Source: Ascochyta rabiei (taxonomy: Eukaryota > Ascomycota > Dothideomycetes > Pleosporales > Didymellaceae). From it: 64,000 bases of DNA. A program made the translations under genes and the position numbers. Under the pieces are notes generated by a model. The model ran no database searches. It had not been told where the DNA came from and worked only from the letters and a program-made list of their open reading frames with translations. This document shows positions 32,363-43,283 of this stretch, in pieces. Positions within the stretch are counted from its first letter, which is position 1, and every line of letters begins with the position of its first letter. Location: assembly GCF_004011695.2 (NCBI RefSeq), contig NC_082413.1, positions 1,285,001-1,349,000 of the forward strand, read 5' to 3'.

Positions 32363-32468
32363 AAGAAGAAATGTGCACTCTGGATATCAGAAAGCACAAC
32401 TGGTCAACTTCGCTCCGACTGAACGAAACTCCGGATACTGAGATCCACCTTCTCTATTCGAGAATTGC

Positions 32469-32835
32469 TCATTTACCATCGCTGTGCCCGCCCTGCGTAC
32501 GAGTTCGCTTGTCAATACTGTTTGGCTCTATCACCACCTCCCCCCCATCGACCCCTTCATTGAGAGCATCTTCACTCTCTTCTTGAGAGTCTGCCCGACC
32601 CTCGACTGGAACAAGTTCGATGACTGGTCCTTTTTTGAGTACGTCAAGTGGTGCAGCGTTGATGGATAGTCTCTCTCGTCTGAATATGGACTTCAATCCT
32701 TGACCAACCTTTTTTATTCAATCAGCATTGACCATCCCTTGTAGTGGTTGTAAGGCCTACCTCGGAGGTCGGGAGTGGTGCAGCGAACACAGAAAGTGCG
32801 AGAGACAGCAACAGGAAGATGCCACGGGCGTACAT
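32469..32835 (-). CDS. Secreted protein SP2, paralog of SP1 without the C-terminal repeats (104 aa)
   Basis: Exons 32761-32835 and 32469-32708 surround a 52-bp intron. The exon-1 length (75 nt), intron length (52 nt), phase and position match SP1 exactly. The signal peptide is MYARGIFLLLSLALSVFAAP. The mature part aligns with SP1 (PVIELVPVEG with IEDVPAPVVES; KRTRTQGGHSDG with KTRDQGHRDDDS) and stops exactly where the repeats of SP1 begin. It therefore lacks the presumptive released peptides and may be a decayed or diverged copy. It lies tail to tail with copy C2, 107 bp between stops, as SP1 does with copy A. The acceptor (AAAAAAG) is weak, so the junction is inferred partly from the paralog. 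Confidence 0.55.
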
Positions 32836-32967
32836 GGCTGGAATAGCTGGGTCGAGGTCGGTCAACGAACACAATGTGTTCAAGAGATAAAGAGATATAT
32901 GAAATTTAGGAGAGGTGGAACGCAAAGCGTTAGACGATAGTTAGTGGTGGTACAGAACCGCTTCGCT

Positions 32968-33376
32968 ATGGTTCGTTCCAAGGCCAGATACCCCGTCATG
33001 GCGAGCTATCACATCCGCAAGCGCTATAAGAGCTCCTTACAAGGCAATTTTGGTAAGTAAATTTTTTTTAAAGTTGATGCTTCTCCTGTAATTTCCCATA
33101 GCTTTGCATCTCCCAAATTAATGGCTAACCAATTGATCAGGAACGTTTAACATGATGCGACTTGGCGGCGTTTTGGCAGCCCTGCTGGAGTCGAAGCGAT
33201 TGGCTCTGGACGAGGGAGCGATCACGCCAATCAGCCCTGGCCGCGACCCAGTCACATCGTACCTGCACGTGACGCACACTCCAGCGGTTACTGTACTCAA
33301 CACCCAGTGCTCGATCACAATCAATAAACTCAGTCCTGAAGAAGACCTTCACCTTGCAAGCTCTCTGTGTGAATAG
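32968..33376 (+). CDS. Small spliced ORF, copy 2 (106 aa, unknown, possibly not protein-coding)
   Basis: Exons 32968-33052 and 33141-33376 with an 88-bp GTAAGT..TCAG intron mirror the copy at 25203-25586. Shared peptide blocks are HIRKRYKSSLQGN and MRLGGVLAALLESKRLA, the latter with an identical nucleotide block of about 50 bases. The C-terminal part retains HTPAVTVLNTQ and INKLSP. The N-terminus differs (MVRSKARYPVMASY against MDRIITSNHITVSN). No known domain is recognised. The small gene lies 132 bp from SP2 in divergent orientation. Confidence 0.38.
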
Positions 33377-34879
33377 CGAGAATTTGGTGTGGAGCTTTGA
33401 TAGAAATTGTTACGCTTGCTACTAGATCTCACCGATCGCAGTGAGGTACCAGCTTGTAGTTTGATACCAGTTGAATAAGATAATCATGATCTGTGCCATT
33501 CTAATTTCACACATTGCGCCTGGAAGCTGCTGACAAGCCACTTGGTATTCACGCTTCTACATCAACACTAGCTGCAACCAACAACGAACGCATAGCCAGA
33601 ACCTTTTGTAAATTTATTTGTGTATCTCTAACACCTCTCAATTACTCTGTAAAGGTTTGAGGTTTTAGCTCAGAAGCTGCGTGTATAGTGACAGTAAGAA
33701 AGTTGTGTAGTACGCAGATGTGGCTCGTCGGCAGCTGTCAAGTACAGAACATTTCTCGATATTGATAGATTAAAAACCACCTACCTTGCAATAGATCCTG
33801 TTACAACAACGTTCCGTTGATGCCTGGCGTAGTACGGATACGCGCTTGATCTTTGCGTAGGACACAAGATTACATTACTTCGTCGAGTGATTCGGTCACT
33901 ACTTAAGAGCACATGGAGACAGATCGATAAAGTCGCTATGACCAAGAACGGCTTGCGCTTTGAACAGGACAAAAGCAATTCAGAAACGACAGTATAGTCT
34001 CTGTCTGCGTAATTGCATTCCAGGGCTGTCGACCAGATCGAATTAGTCTATCTTTCCCCGCCTTCCGCGTGCGACAGCGGCTGGATGTTGGTCCTTATTG
34101 GCTACCTAAGCCTTTTGACTCGTGCCGCGGCGCTACCGTACCGCTAGGGATCGCCTCACACCCAGTCCTCTGTGATTTCCTCATAGCCTCGCATCTACCA
34201 GATCGATTGCTAACCAACCAGATGGCTTAATCGGCACAATGTCACTCAGCGGTGGGTCACTCTGCACGCGCGCACGTGATTGAACACCGGGGTGGTCACT
34301 GTATTCAACGCCTACATTTATGGTTCAAGTGCACTTCGTCGTGCGCGCTTCGTCATCAAACGACAGAGGAATGTATTGACTGTTCCCACAAATTCGTGGG
34401 TTGCCTCCAAGGTTCTTCAATCAGTAGTTCCAAGTTTCTCGATGTTCGCTGGCGGCTTGTTCTTGCACACAGGATCGCATGTCGCAATGGCTCTTGTTTC
34501 GAGATGACGTGTTGCCGCTGGAATGCTGTGCCACAGCGCATCCGGGGCTGTCTCCCACGTACCGGTACCGAACGTGTGCAAATGTGCGCCCGGCGTTTAA
34601 CAGGAAGCGCTTAAAGGCCACATCCGCCAGTGAGAAATCTCTAGCACGAAAAACCAACCGACAACTCAGGAATGAGAATGTACCGCTGGGGTGGCTGCTA
34701 TCGCGGCGGTTCTAGAGTAGGGTATCGGCGATATCAGCCGCGTTGGCTTGGTCTTCGAAAGGGCCAACGGGGCATTTGTTTGGGTTAACGATATAAGCGA
34801 TAATGCGGCTGCCTCAAAAACTGCTTATATCCCTCAATAAGGCGAGGTTGTATCACATTGCGGCTACTGTTGGCCACAG
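33377..34879. other. Intergenic region upstream of copy D
   Basis: About 1.5 kb without an intact gene. It includes the segment near 33930-34000 that matches DNA upstream of copy B, and the promoter of copy D. Confidence 0.45.
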
Positions 34880-36827
34880 ATGGTTACCATGAGCCATAAG
34901 CCATTGCCACCGACTCCCACACATCCAGATTTACAATCAGTTCCGGAACCAGATGGAAGAAACTTCAACGAAGCGCCGACATCGTACCAAGCATCAAATC
35001 CTGAGTCCAAGCCGTTGGATATCACCCAACGGATCGAGAGAAAGTTGGCCTTGTACAATGCATCACAGAATGCTTTCAAACGTTGGGTTTTCGAGATCAT
35101 TAGCTGGTTCATAAGTGCTGTATGCATGGTGAGGCTAACAATCTATCTTAAAAGTTTCACGAAGACTAATGCATGGATAGGGCATTATCATTGGCATCCT
35201 CTTGGATTCTAAAGACAAGCCTCTCAGTCAGCGACCGCTCGCTATGAGCATCAACAATGTGCTGTCAAAGATTGCTTCAGCGGCTCTCATCCTCCCCATC
35301 TCCGAAGCTATTGGGCAGCTAAAGTGGGCCTGGTTCCACGGGAGCAGATCAAGAGATATGATCGACTTCGAAATCTTTGATAAGGCATCGAGAGGAGCAT
35401 GGGGATCCTTCTTGCTTCTCTTTCGCACAAGAGGTAGATCTCTTGCCGCAATGGGTGCAGTATTGACTCTTCTCTTACTTGCGACCGATACATTCTTTCA
35501 GCAAGTATCCGACCTGTCTGAACGGTGGATCGAGCAGGGTCACGGTGACATCCCTCGGATCATCCAATACGAAGGCGACAACCAAATCACGTTTCAGGAC
35601 GGATATCCCTTAGAAAGCGATGAGCTCAATCTCCGACGCGTCACCCTGCAATACTTCTACTACAATGGTAGTCACCCCGTCACTTTCGGAAACGGAACGA
35701 GGCCTGATATCCCCCTCTCCTGCCCGTCGAGCAGATGTGAATGGGATCCATACGAGACACTAGGGGTCTGCAGCTCGTGCTCGGATGTTTCTGAGCTGCT
35801 AACATATGGCTGCTATACAACAAAGTTGGACTGGCTTTCAGACCTCAAGGGTAAAGATGATGTTTATCCGAACGGTACGTTCTTAGATCCGCAGAAGGCT
35901 TCGACGCTAAGACACAATTTAGGAACGGCGTGCGGTTATTGGTTAAACTCTACCAGCAGTGAGCCAGTCCTTATGTCCGGTTTCAAAGTTGAAACGTCTC
36001 CAAATTCGTCCACTGAAGGCGAAGCGTTACTGATGCGGATGCTCCCACTCAATAGACCCATCTCTTTGGCTGAGCGTCTAAGTGGTTTACTCTATGGCGG
36101 TTCCATCCGCTATAAGGATGTTTACGCACCCTTTCTAGACACACTGATTGTGAGTGCAGTAGATGGAACGGCGGAGAGCGTATACAGCAAAAGGAGACCT
36201 GTTGCAAGTGAGTGTATACTAACCTGGTGCGTTAAGACAGTCCATTCTTCTTACTCATGGGGTAACTATGAGGAGATTGTGACCGACACGTTCTTCAATA
36301 ACACAGGACGCGAACATCCCGCACCTTGGGATAGCACTCCGCTTGTTATTGATGGAGCAGAGTCCAACTGGGTTACTTTCAAACGCAACTACAGCATATA
36401 TCCAGCTTCGATGGACCCAGCAACAGACGGCTTTGGAGTCTCGAATGAGACCCATACCAGAACACAAGTACTTTTCGAAGACATTTTCCCATCCTTGATT
36501 ACAGTTTCGCACCGTACTGCGCGGCCAAAATGGAGAACTCGCGTCTCCTGGTGGTTAGCCAACTACATTCGTTTTTACGAATACTGCCCATGGCTCGCAC
36601 CAAATGATATAAACACTTATATGGAAAGATTTGCCACCGCTATGACTGATAGCCTTCGAACACACAAAAGCGCTGAATATCTGCCTGGACGAGCATATAC
36701 ACAGACGACGTTTGTCTCTGTCCATTGGGAGTGGCTCACTTTCCCACTCACAATGCTCTTTCTCAGTCTTACCTTCCTGGTAGCTACCATCGTCAAGACC
36801 TCGAATGGTGTGGATGGAAGTATGTAG
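34880..36827 (+). CDS. DUF3176 membrane protein, copy D (premature stop removes C-terminal tail; 631 aa)
   Basis: Exons 34880-35128 and 35181-36827 are separated by a 52-bp intron at the same place as in copy B (directly after the Cys-Met of helix 1). The reading frame is open through QRIERKLALYNAS, three N-terminal helices, the ectodomain (LSCPSSRCEWDPYETLGVCS; SECILTWCVKT) and the last helix (WLTFPLTMLFLSLTFLVATI). A TAG at 36825-36827 stops it right after SNGVDGSM. In-frame sequence beyond still encodes VWKTSAMPTLIYSLPKE and GWRVSGQ to a TAA at 36993. The loss of about 55 cytosolic residues could be tolerated, or the copy may be newly dead. The stop falls at the same conserved site where copy C2 is frameshifted. 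Confidence 0.7.
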
Positions 36828-37017
36828 GTATGGAAGACTTCTGCAATGCCAACATTGATCTACAGTCTGCCGAAGGAGGTGCGACGGGACCTGAAAAGTC
36901 CTGGGTCATCGAGCCGTCAGGTGAAGAAGGTCAAAATCAGGCTTCTTCCAAACCAAGGCTGGAGAGTCTCAGGACAACGCTCGCCTCTCCAATAAGGGGA
37001 ATCTGAAGGATTTAGAA

Positions 37018-38176
37018 CTTCGTCTGAAACTGCTAAGGTTCTCGTATGTGTAGGATTAGGAACGGCATATATGACATACCGCAGTACGTTTATCCAGTCT
37101 TACTTCTACAACCGCAAGAATTGTCAAAAGTCATAAAAGACGCAGACAACGTAGTGGGGATTCATGGGTTGTAAACGAAAGACCTTTTACACCCCGTGAT
37201 AGGAGTATCGCAGCCAATCAATCCCAACAAAGTCAGACATTGTTAGATATTTAGAAGAATTTGAATAAAGTATACCTTTGTAAGAGAAAACATATTCATT
37301 GACAGTAAGCATTTCTACTCTTACATTAAAGGTGCACTTAATGTAAAGGTTGTTCTACCTTAACATGGGCGCTATAGTCGCATACGCACGCAGTATATGA
37401 ACTACAGCACTAACACACTACTAATCCTAAGTTACGGAGTGAAATGGTCTTTCGTTAACGCTTATAAGGGATATTCGCATTGCCGGTTCCAGTGCACATT
37501 TTCCTAGAGGAATTTGGACAGAATTCAGAGGATCAGAACTAAAATGCTTGTCCTTACCAGACTGGACACGAGGTCTTCAAGCCCCCCTAGGGTGGAATTG
37601 ATCACATGGAGACAACGAAATCAATCTTTTCTGGAGCAGACGCTCCTCTCCGTGTCAGTCCACACAATCTGCTTAACGGATAACTCTCGGGCGGCCTTGT
37701 CGACATCACAATAAACCAGTTTACTTCGTCGAAGAAAAACACCGTAAACTTTGATGGTTAGTCTATTGTATACTAATACATGTTCGCGGTTTGAAGGATC
37801 CACCAATGGTGGGCGATGGCCGACCGCCGCATGCACGTAAGCGCCGGTAGCTGTGCCGCAGCGCCAACGGACGTGAAACGTCAACACCAACAAGCGTCTC
37901 GTTATCAGTCTGTAGCTGCAAGGATAACTAGTGGCCAGCATCTGAACCTTGAAAGATTAGGAAGTATGCATCATGGACGCTAGATATCTTACGTGGAAGA
38001 CGCTAGATGCTGGGCCGGCTTAGCTTACAATCTGCCTTGCTGTAATTATCTGAGCAATCATACTTGTACTCTAACTTGTGGCGTTGAGTTTACAGTTCTT
38101 TGCATCTTCGTTCCTTCTTCTCTACTTACTGTCCCTAAAGCAAGTTGCCTCCTGCCACTTCACCAGGAAACCGCAG
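37018..38176. other. Intergenic region between copies D and E
   Basis: No gene is seen. Part of it (about 37617-37665) is related to the 3' flank of copy B. Confidence 0.4.
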
Positions 38177-40237
38177 ATGCCTAGCAATTTCCCACCAACG
38201 TTGAGGACGCAAAGACAACCTTCGACATCATCCACCAGCACTACGAGTTACAAGGGAGACGCACCTGGATCCTGCGACGCGAATCTGGAAGAGAAGCGCT
38301 CTTTAGATATCACCCAAAGGATTGAGAAGAAGCTAGCCAAGTACAACGCGTCCAACAATGTGTTTAAAAGATGGATCCTTGAGCTTGGTAGTTGGGCAAC
38401 CAGTGCTCTATGCATGGGCGCGGTTGTTGGCATCTACTTTCGTATCAATGGGAACCTTATGAGCGATAACCAGTTTGCCCTTAATTGCGCCAACTTACTC
38501 AGCAAGGTGGCTTCTGCAGCATTAATTGTACCCACCTCAGAAGCACTTGGACAACTAAAGTGGAACTGGTTCCACAGCTCAAAAGCTATATGGGATTTTG
38601 AGATCTTCGACAAGGCTTCACGTGGACCATGGGGTGCCGCCTTGCTTTTGTATCGGACAAAAGGTCGATCTCTAGCTGCGCTTGGTGCACTTCTTATTGT
38701 CCTACTCTTAGCCATCGATACATTTTTCCAACAAGTTGTTGAGTACCACGACCTTTGGGCTTTAGAGAGAACCACTGGCAATATTCCGCGCATCACACGT
38801 TACGAACCGTTTTACAGGCCCACGTATAAGAACCACGCCCAGATGGGCACAATAGACAAAGAGTTTGAGTCTGTCATCGAACAGTTCTTTTGCGAAAACG
38901 GAACACAACCTACAATCTTTGGTAACGGCACACGACCCGACATCCCACTCTCCTGTCCTACCAGTAACTGCACTTGGCCCATATACGACACCCTGGCAGT
39001 ATGCAGTCGATGTGCAGATGTATCCAACGTTCTCGACATCTCATACGCATGTCTGTATACCGCCAATGACTGGACTGCTACATGGACGGGTCCTCGTTTC
39101 GAAGTTCCATATCCAAACGAAACAGTCTGTGGGTACTTCTTGAACGCCACTTCAAGTTCCCCAACTCTGCTATCCGGGTATGTGTCGAAAAATAATGGAT
39201 CCAAGAATGAGAGTGGCGAAGCTTTGTTGGTGCGAGCACTCTCGTTAACTGACTTCGATCTTAAGACACCATATTATGGGAATGGCTCAGTCAAGTTTGA
39301 TCAGTTTCGATACCCAATAATGGATTTCCTGATAGCCTCTGCAAAATATGGAGCAGAGAGCGTATACCAGAACAAAGCACCGATTGTCCACGAGTGTATG
39401 CTGTCTTGGTGTGTTCAGACGATTAAGTCGTCGTATGCTTGGGGGACATACGAGGAGAATGTATTGTCTGAATATCTCGAGACTGTTACTGAACCGGATC
39501 CATGGCCATGGCGCGCATCAACTGTTTACGAAGGAACGGAAGTTACCGGAACCTCGCTTGAGTACAACGCCTATATTGCTCTGCAGCCTCACGTGTCAGA
39601 CGCAGGGTCTTCCCGTTCCGACATTACCTATGGCGCCAACAATGAGACGGTAATGTATATACTGAACCTCTTCGACGACTTTTTCCCTTCTTTCTATACC
39701 ACAGAGGCAGCGTCTGCAACGCCCTTGCTCCGCTATAAGAACTACTACAATGGGCCTTCGACGCAGATCTTGGACTACAATCCATGGCAGGCCCCCAATG
39801 ACATCAATCGTCATATGGAACGACTAGCGATATCTATGACGAATCTCCTCCGCTCTTCAGTCAGCAAAAAAATGGTAGAAGGAAGCGCCTACAGCAGGAA
39901 GAGTTTCATTCACATCAGCTGGGCATGGCTCACTTTTCCCTTTGTCCTGCTTCTGCTCAGTCTTGCCTTTTTGGTATCTACGATCATTGAGACAACAAAG
40001 GACACTGAGACAGGGGTCTGGAAGACATCAGCTATGCCGACGCTGATATATGGTTTGCCTGAAGAGACGCGGGGCAAGTTCACTGCTCAGGAAAAGTGGG
40101 ATAGCTCGCTTGGAGACACAAAGGAGGTGCGGATCAAGCTGTTGCCGAACCTAGGGTGGAGAGTCTCAGGACAGGGTACTCCAAAGGCTCCGCTGTTGCC
40201 CGTAAGAATGAATCAACCGCCACCTGGATGGCTGTGA
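38177..40237 (+). CDS. DUF3176 membrane protein, copy E (intact, 686 aa)
   Basis: Single-exon, lesion-free copy. The N-terminus is short (about 60 residues, MPSNFPPTLRTQRQP) before QRIEKKLAKYNAS. Membrane segments are near 65-87, 101-119, 163-188 and 583-604. The ectodomain between them carries many N-x-S/T sites. Its Cys signature LSCPTSNCTWPIYDTLAVCS lies at about 257-276, and HECMLSWCVQT also occurs in it. The tail has VWKTSAMPTLIYGLPEE, a basic stretch and the end PPPGWL. It lacks the intron found in copies B and D. The first true ATG is 38177; an upstream hydrophobic stretch in the same frame (from about 38078) has no ATG and is taken as leader DNA. Confidence 0.9.
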   Translation: MPSNFPPTLRTQRQPSTSSTSTTSYKGDAPGSCDANLEEKRSLDITQRIEKKLAKYNASNNVFKRWILELGSWATSALCMGAVVGIYFRINGNLMSDNQFALNCANLLSKVASAALIVPTSEALGQLKWNWFHSSKAIWDFEIFDKASRGPWGAALLLYRTKGRSLAALGALLIVLLLAIDTFFQQVVEYHDLWALERTTGNIPRITRYEPFYRPTYKNHAQMGTIDKEFESVIEQFFCENGTQPTIFGNGTRPDIPLSCPTSNCTWPIYDTLAVCSRCADVSNVLDISYACLYTANDWTATWTGPRFEVPYPNETVCGYFLNATSSSPTLLSGYVSKNNGSKNESGEALLVRALSLTDFDLKTPYYGNGSVKFDQFRYPIMDFLIASAKYGAESVYQNKAPIVHECMLSWCVQTIKSSYAWGTYEENVLSEYLETVTEPDPWPWRASTVYEGTEVTGTSLEYNAYIALQPHVSDAGSSRSDITYGANNETVMYILNLFDDFFPSFYTTEAASATPLLRYKNYYNGPSTQILDYNPWQAPNDINRHMERLAISMTNLLRSSVSKKMVEGSAYSRKSFIHISWAWLTFPFVLLLLSLAFLVSTIIETTKDTETGVWKTSAMPTLIYGLPEETRGKFTAQEKWDSSLGDTKEVRIKLLPNLGWRVSGQGTPKAPLLPVRMNQPPPGWL

Positions 40238-40723
40238 GCGGCGGCCTCCAGTTGCTAAACAAAATGCATTTTTTGTGTCCTGCATTATGGAATGACAATA
40301 ATTATCACAGAGCTGCACTGCAATGAATGCCTCATAAAGCTTGAGCAAGTGTATCAACGAATGCATTACTGTGCTGTTCTAAAGGTAAACTTCTTCCACG
40401 GCACATACTCCTTTGCATCTTGCACAACTGCCTGCCAACTTCGTATAGCCGCCGGTTTGTTGTGCCGCAGCGCCAACAAAAACGCGATGATATCGTAGCG
40501 CTGCCCAGCATTCCAATCGACGTGGACGAATTAGGCGAGTGTCGAATGTGGATGGGCGCGTACGAACCCCTTCACCATCCGTAGGGCTCGACCAAGCCGG
40601 GAAACATCAATCTTGTCTAGCACATTTCTCAATGATTTCAAAAGGTCATATCACTTGCTCCCCAGTCTCTATTTCGCACACTCATCTTAGCCCTAAGTTC
40701 ATGAGAAGTTCCAGCCAAGACTC
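40238..40723. other. Intergenic region between copies E and F
   Basis: Nearly 490 bp with no recognisable gene. Confidence 0.4.
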
Positions 40724-42744
40724 ATGCCCCAGCGGCTGACTCCGACGACCAAACATCCAACGGACACGACCTCGGTAGATTTTGATGGTATGACCTCTGA
40801 GGGAAAGTCATCACTAGACTTCAAGTAACGTATTGAATGCAAGTTCGCCGAATATAATACCTCCGAAAGTATCTGGAAGAGGTGGATATTCGAGATAACC
40901 TGTTGGTTCATCAGTGCAGCCAGCTTTACTGGGGCACATTACCTAGCTTTGCGAACATCCTCGGCAAGTTCGCATCTGCGGCTTTGATAGTGCCCACAAC
41001 AGAAGCACTAGGCCAGCTCAAATGGAACTGGTTCAACGACTCATCCCAAGCTATGTGGGATCTTGAGATCTTCGACAAGGCTACTCGCAGACCATGGGGC
41101 GCCGCAATGTTGCTATACAGAACAAAGGGACGCCCACTGGCGCTCTAGGGGCTCTGTTGATCGTTCTCTTACTCGCAATCGACACATTCTTACAGCAGGT
41201 GATCACTCTGCCTAACATCTGGTCCCTACATAAAACGTACGGTGAAGTTCCGCGCACAGTCCAATATAACACGGATTTAGGGCAGGCGACCAGCGAAGGC
41301 ATGAGGACAGCGACATTGGACTGCTTGCGCGGAAGTATCTCTATGGAAACGGTGTACTCAGCCTATACCATTTGGTAGTGGAGTCAGACCAGATATACCC
41401 CTCGTAAGCCATCACTTTTCGTCAACTTCATCGGTTTCAAGCAAGAAACACCGACTGATCCCCTCTGCGTAGTCGCGCTCAACAAACAACTGCACTTGGC
41501 CCGCGTACGAGACCTTGAGTGTCTGCAGCGAATGCGCAGACGTCTCCAGCTATTTGTCATATGACTGCATGGATACCCAACTGGACTGGACCTCCAATCT
41601 GTTCGGCAGTGAATTTGGCATTGAAGTCACTTATTCTAACGCGACTATGTGCGGCTACTTCTTCAACAGTACCAACAATGGTCCCGCGATGATGACCGGC
41701 TACGCCATCAACGCCAACGGTTCCGCCCCGAACGAGGTCCTCATTATGAGGACAATTCCAGGGCTTTCCATTTACGAGAGGAAGTCCTTATCTTCCAATG
41801 TATCGACTAACTTCCCGCACATCCGCAAACCGATCACAGACGTGGTAGTTGTTTCCTCAGCAGATGGCACAACCGCTTCTGTGCACAAGAAAGCGCCGCC
41901 GATAGCAAACGAGTGCCTCCTATATTGGTGCGTCAGAGCCATCGAATCCTCTCATTATGAAGGTGCCTACCACGAGGAGATGTTGGAAACGCGCACGAAC
42001 ACCACCTTTGCGGAGAGAGTCTGGGTGATTCAAGAAGTCGAACCCATGTTCCAAAACGGAACTGCGATTGATTACACGGAGAATGTCGCCATCCAAACAG
42101 AAGAGTCACTCAACGGCAAGATCATTGATTTCAGCCTGTCCAATGCCTCTGCCTACGCACATATGATGCCGTTCGATGATGTGTTTCCCGCATACTACAC
42201 AGTCTAGCCGAATGAGAGCGAGCCGGTGTTGCGATATCGCACCTGGAAGCAAGGGCCGGCCTACAATCGACCCCTTGACTTCAATCCATGGCTTGCTCCA
42301 AACAACGCAACTCATCACATGGAAAGGCTTGCGACTGCAATGACAAACGTGTACCGATGAGTCGGCACGTCGAACGAGGTAGTGTCTGGGCCTGCATACG
42401 TTCGCGAAGTGTACATCCATGTGCAATGGGAGTGGCTCATATTCCTTGTTCTTCTCTTGCTCCTGAGCCTAGTCTTTCTCGTTACCACCATTGTGAAGAC
42501 GTCCGATGGGTCAACGGGGATCTGGAAGACATTCGCCATGCCGACGCTCAGCTATGGCCTCCCCAAGGAAACCCAAACGCAGCTGAACGCAACCGCAACA
42601 TGGAACCAGCCCGACTCTAGAACGAAGAAACTGCGCGTCAAGCTATCAGCCGGTGTTGGATGGCGGGTATCGGGCCAGAGCTTCTTGCGGTCGTCGTCGG
42701 TACCTCCGATGCGCAGGGATCAACCACCACCGGGGTGGATTTGA
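40724..42744 (+). pseudogene. DUF3176 copy F (multiple stops and frameshifts)
   Basis: Recognisable in pieces along one strand: MPQRLTPTTKHPTDTTSVDF, a stop in the QRIE segment (SSLDFK then TAA), EYNTSESIWKRWIFEI, ANILGKFASAALIVP, LKWNWF, a frameshift after RTKGRPLAL, GALLIVLLLAIDTFLQQV, and a broken Cys motif (the LSCPTSN part is scrambled near 41400-41490). Next is a long clean stretch 41515-42204, then TAG at 42205-42207 and TGA at 42358-42360. The tail GIWKTFAMPTLSYGLPKE ends with PPPGWI at 42742. It is the oldest-looking copy and lies at the right edge of the array. Confidence 0.88.
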
Positions 42745-43283
42745 TCTGAATAGATAGTATGAAAAATCCAGCACAAGTCTGCAACGATTCGTGTTCAGCA
42801 CATGAACGCATTTCGTTCTGATGATCTGCGTATTTTCATGACTCTCTCGACATCCTCTTCAGCACTCATGCCTTGTCTTCCTCTACTACGGATGTGGTCA
42901 CTCGAGCTGCTTCATCGACCGGCTTTTAGCCAGCCACACATCTAGTCGGGCTGGCCGTCTGCAACGCCCTCGTGGCGCTTCCTTTCTCTTCGTCCGGTGC
43001 GAGCGCTTCTCGTTCCCATCTTTTCCGCCTGTGTGGATGTCATGATGGCGTGTGCTTGCCGCAGCATCTTCTCAGCTGACCCATGTCTCCTGCGGTGCGC
43101 TACCACATGCGCGTTCTTGTGACAATCCCGCTCGTCTTTGCTGGATGATCCCTGACATTGGTATGGACTCTGGCGTGGTAGCAGGTGAAAATGCAGCCTT
43201 GACAGAGCTGTGCCTTCCACCTGGATGCTTACATGGCTGTGGCCGTGTTTTTCTTTTAATACTCCTATCTTGAGTGCAGTCGC
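42745..43283. other. Intergenic region at the right edge of the DUF3176 array
   Basis: No gene is called. The minus strand has two overlapping short frames (42942-43287) rich in RR and KR, but no signal peptide or shared exon structure ties them to SP1 or SP2. Confidence 0.4.
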
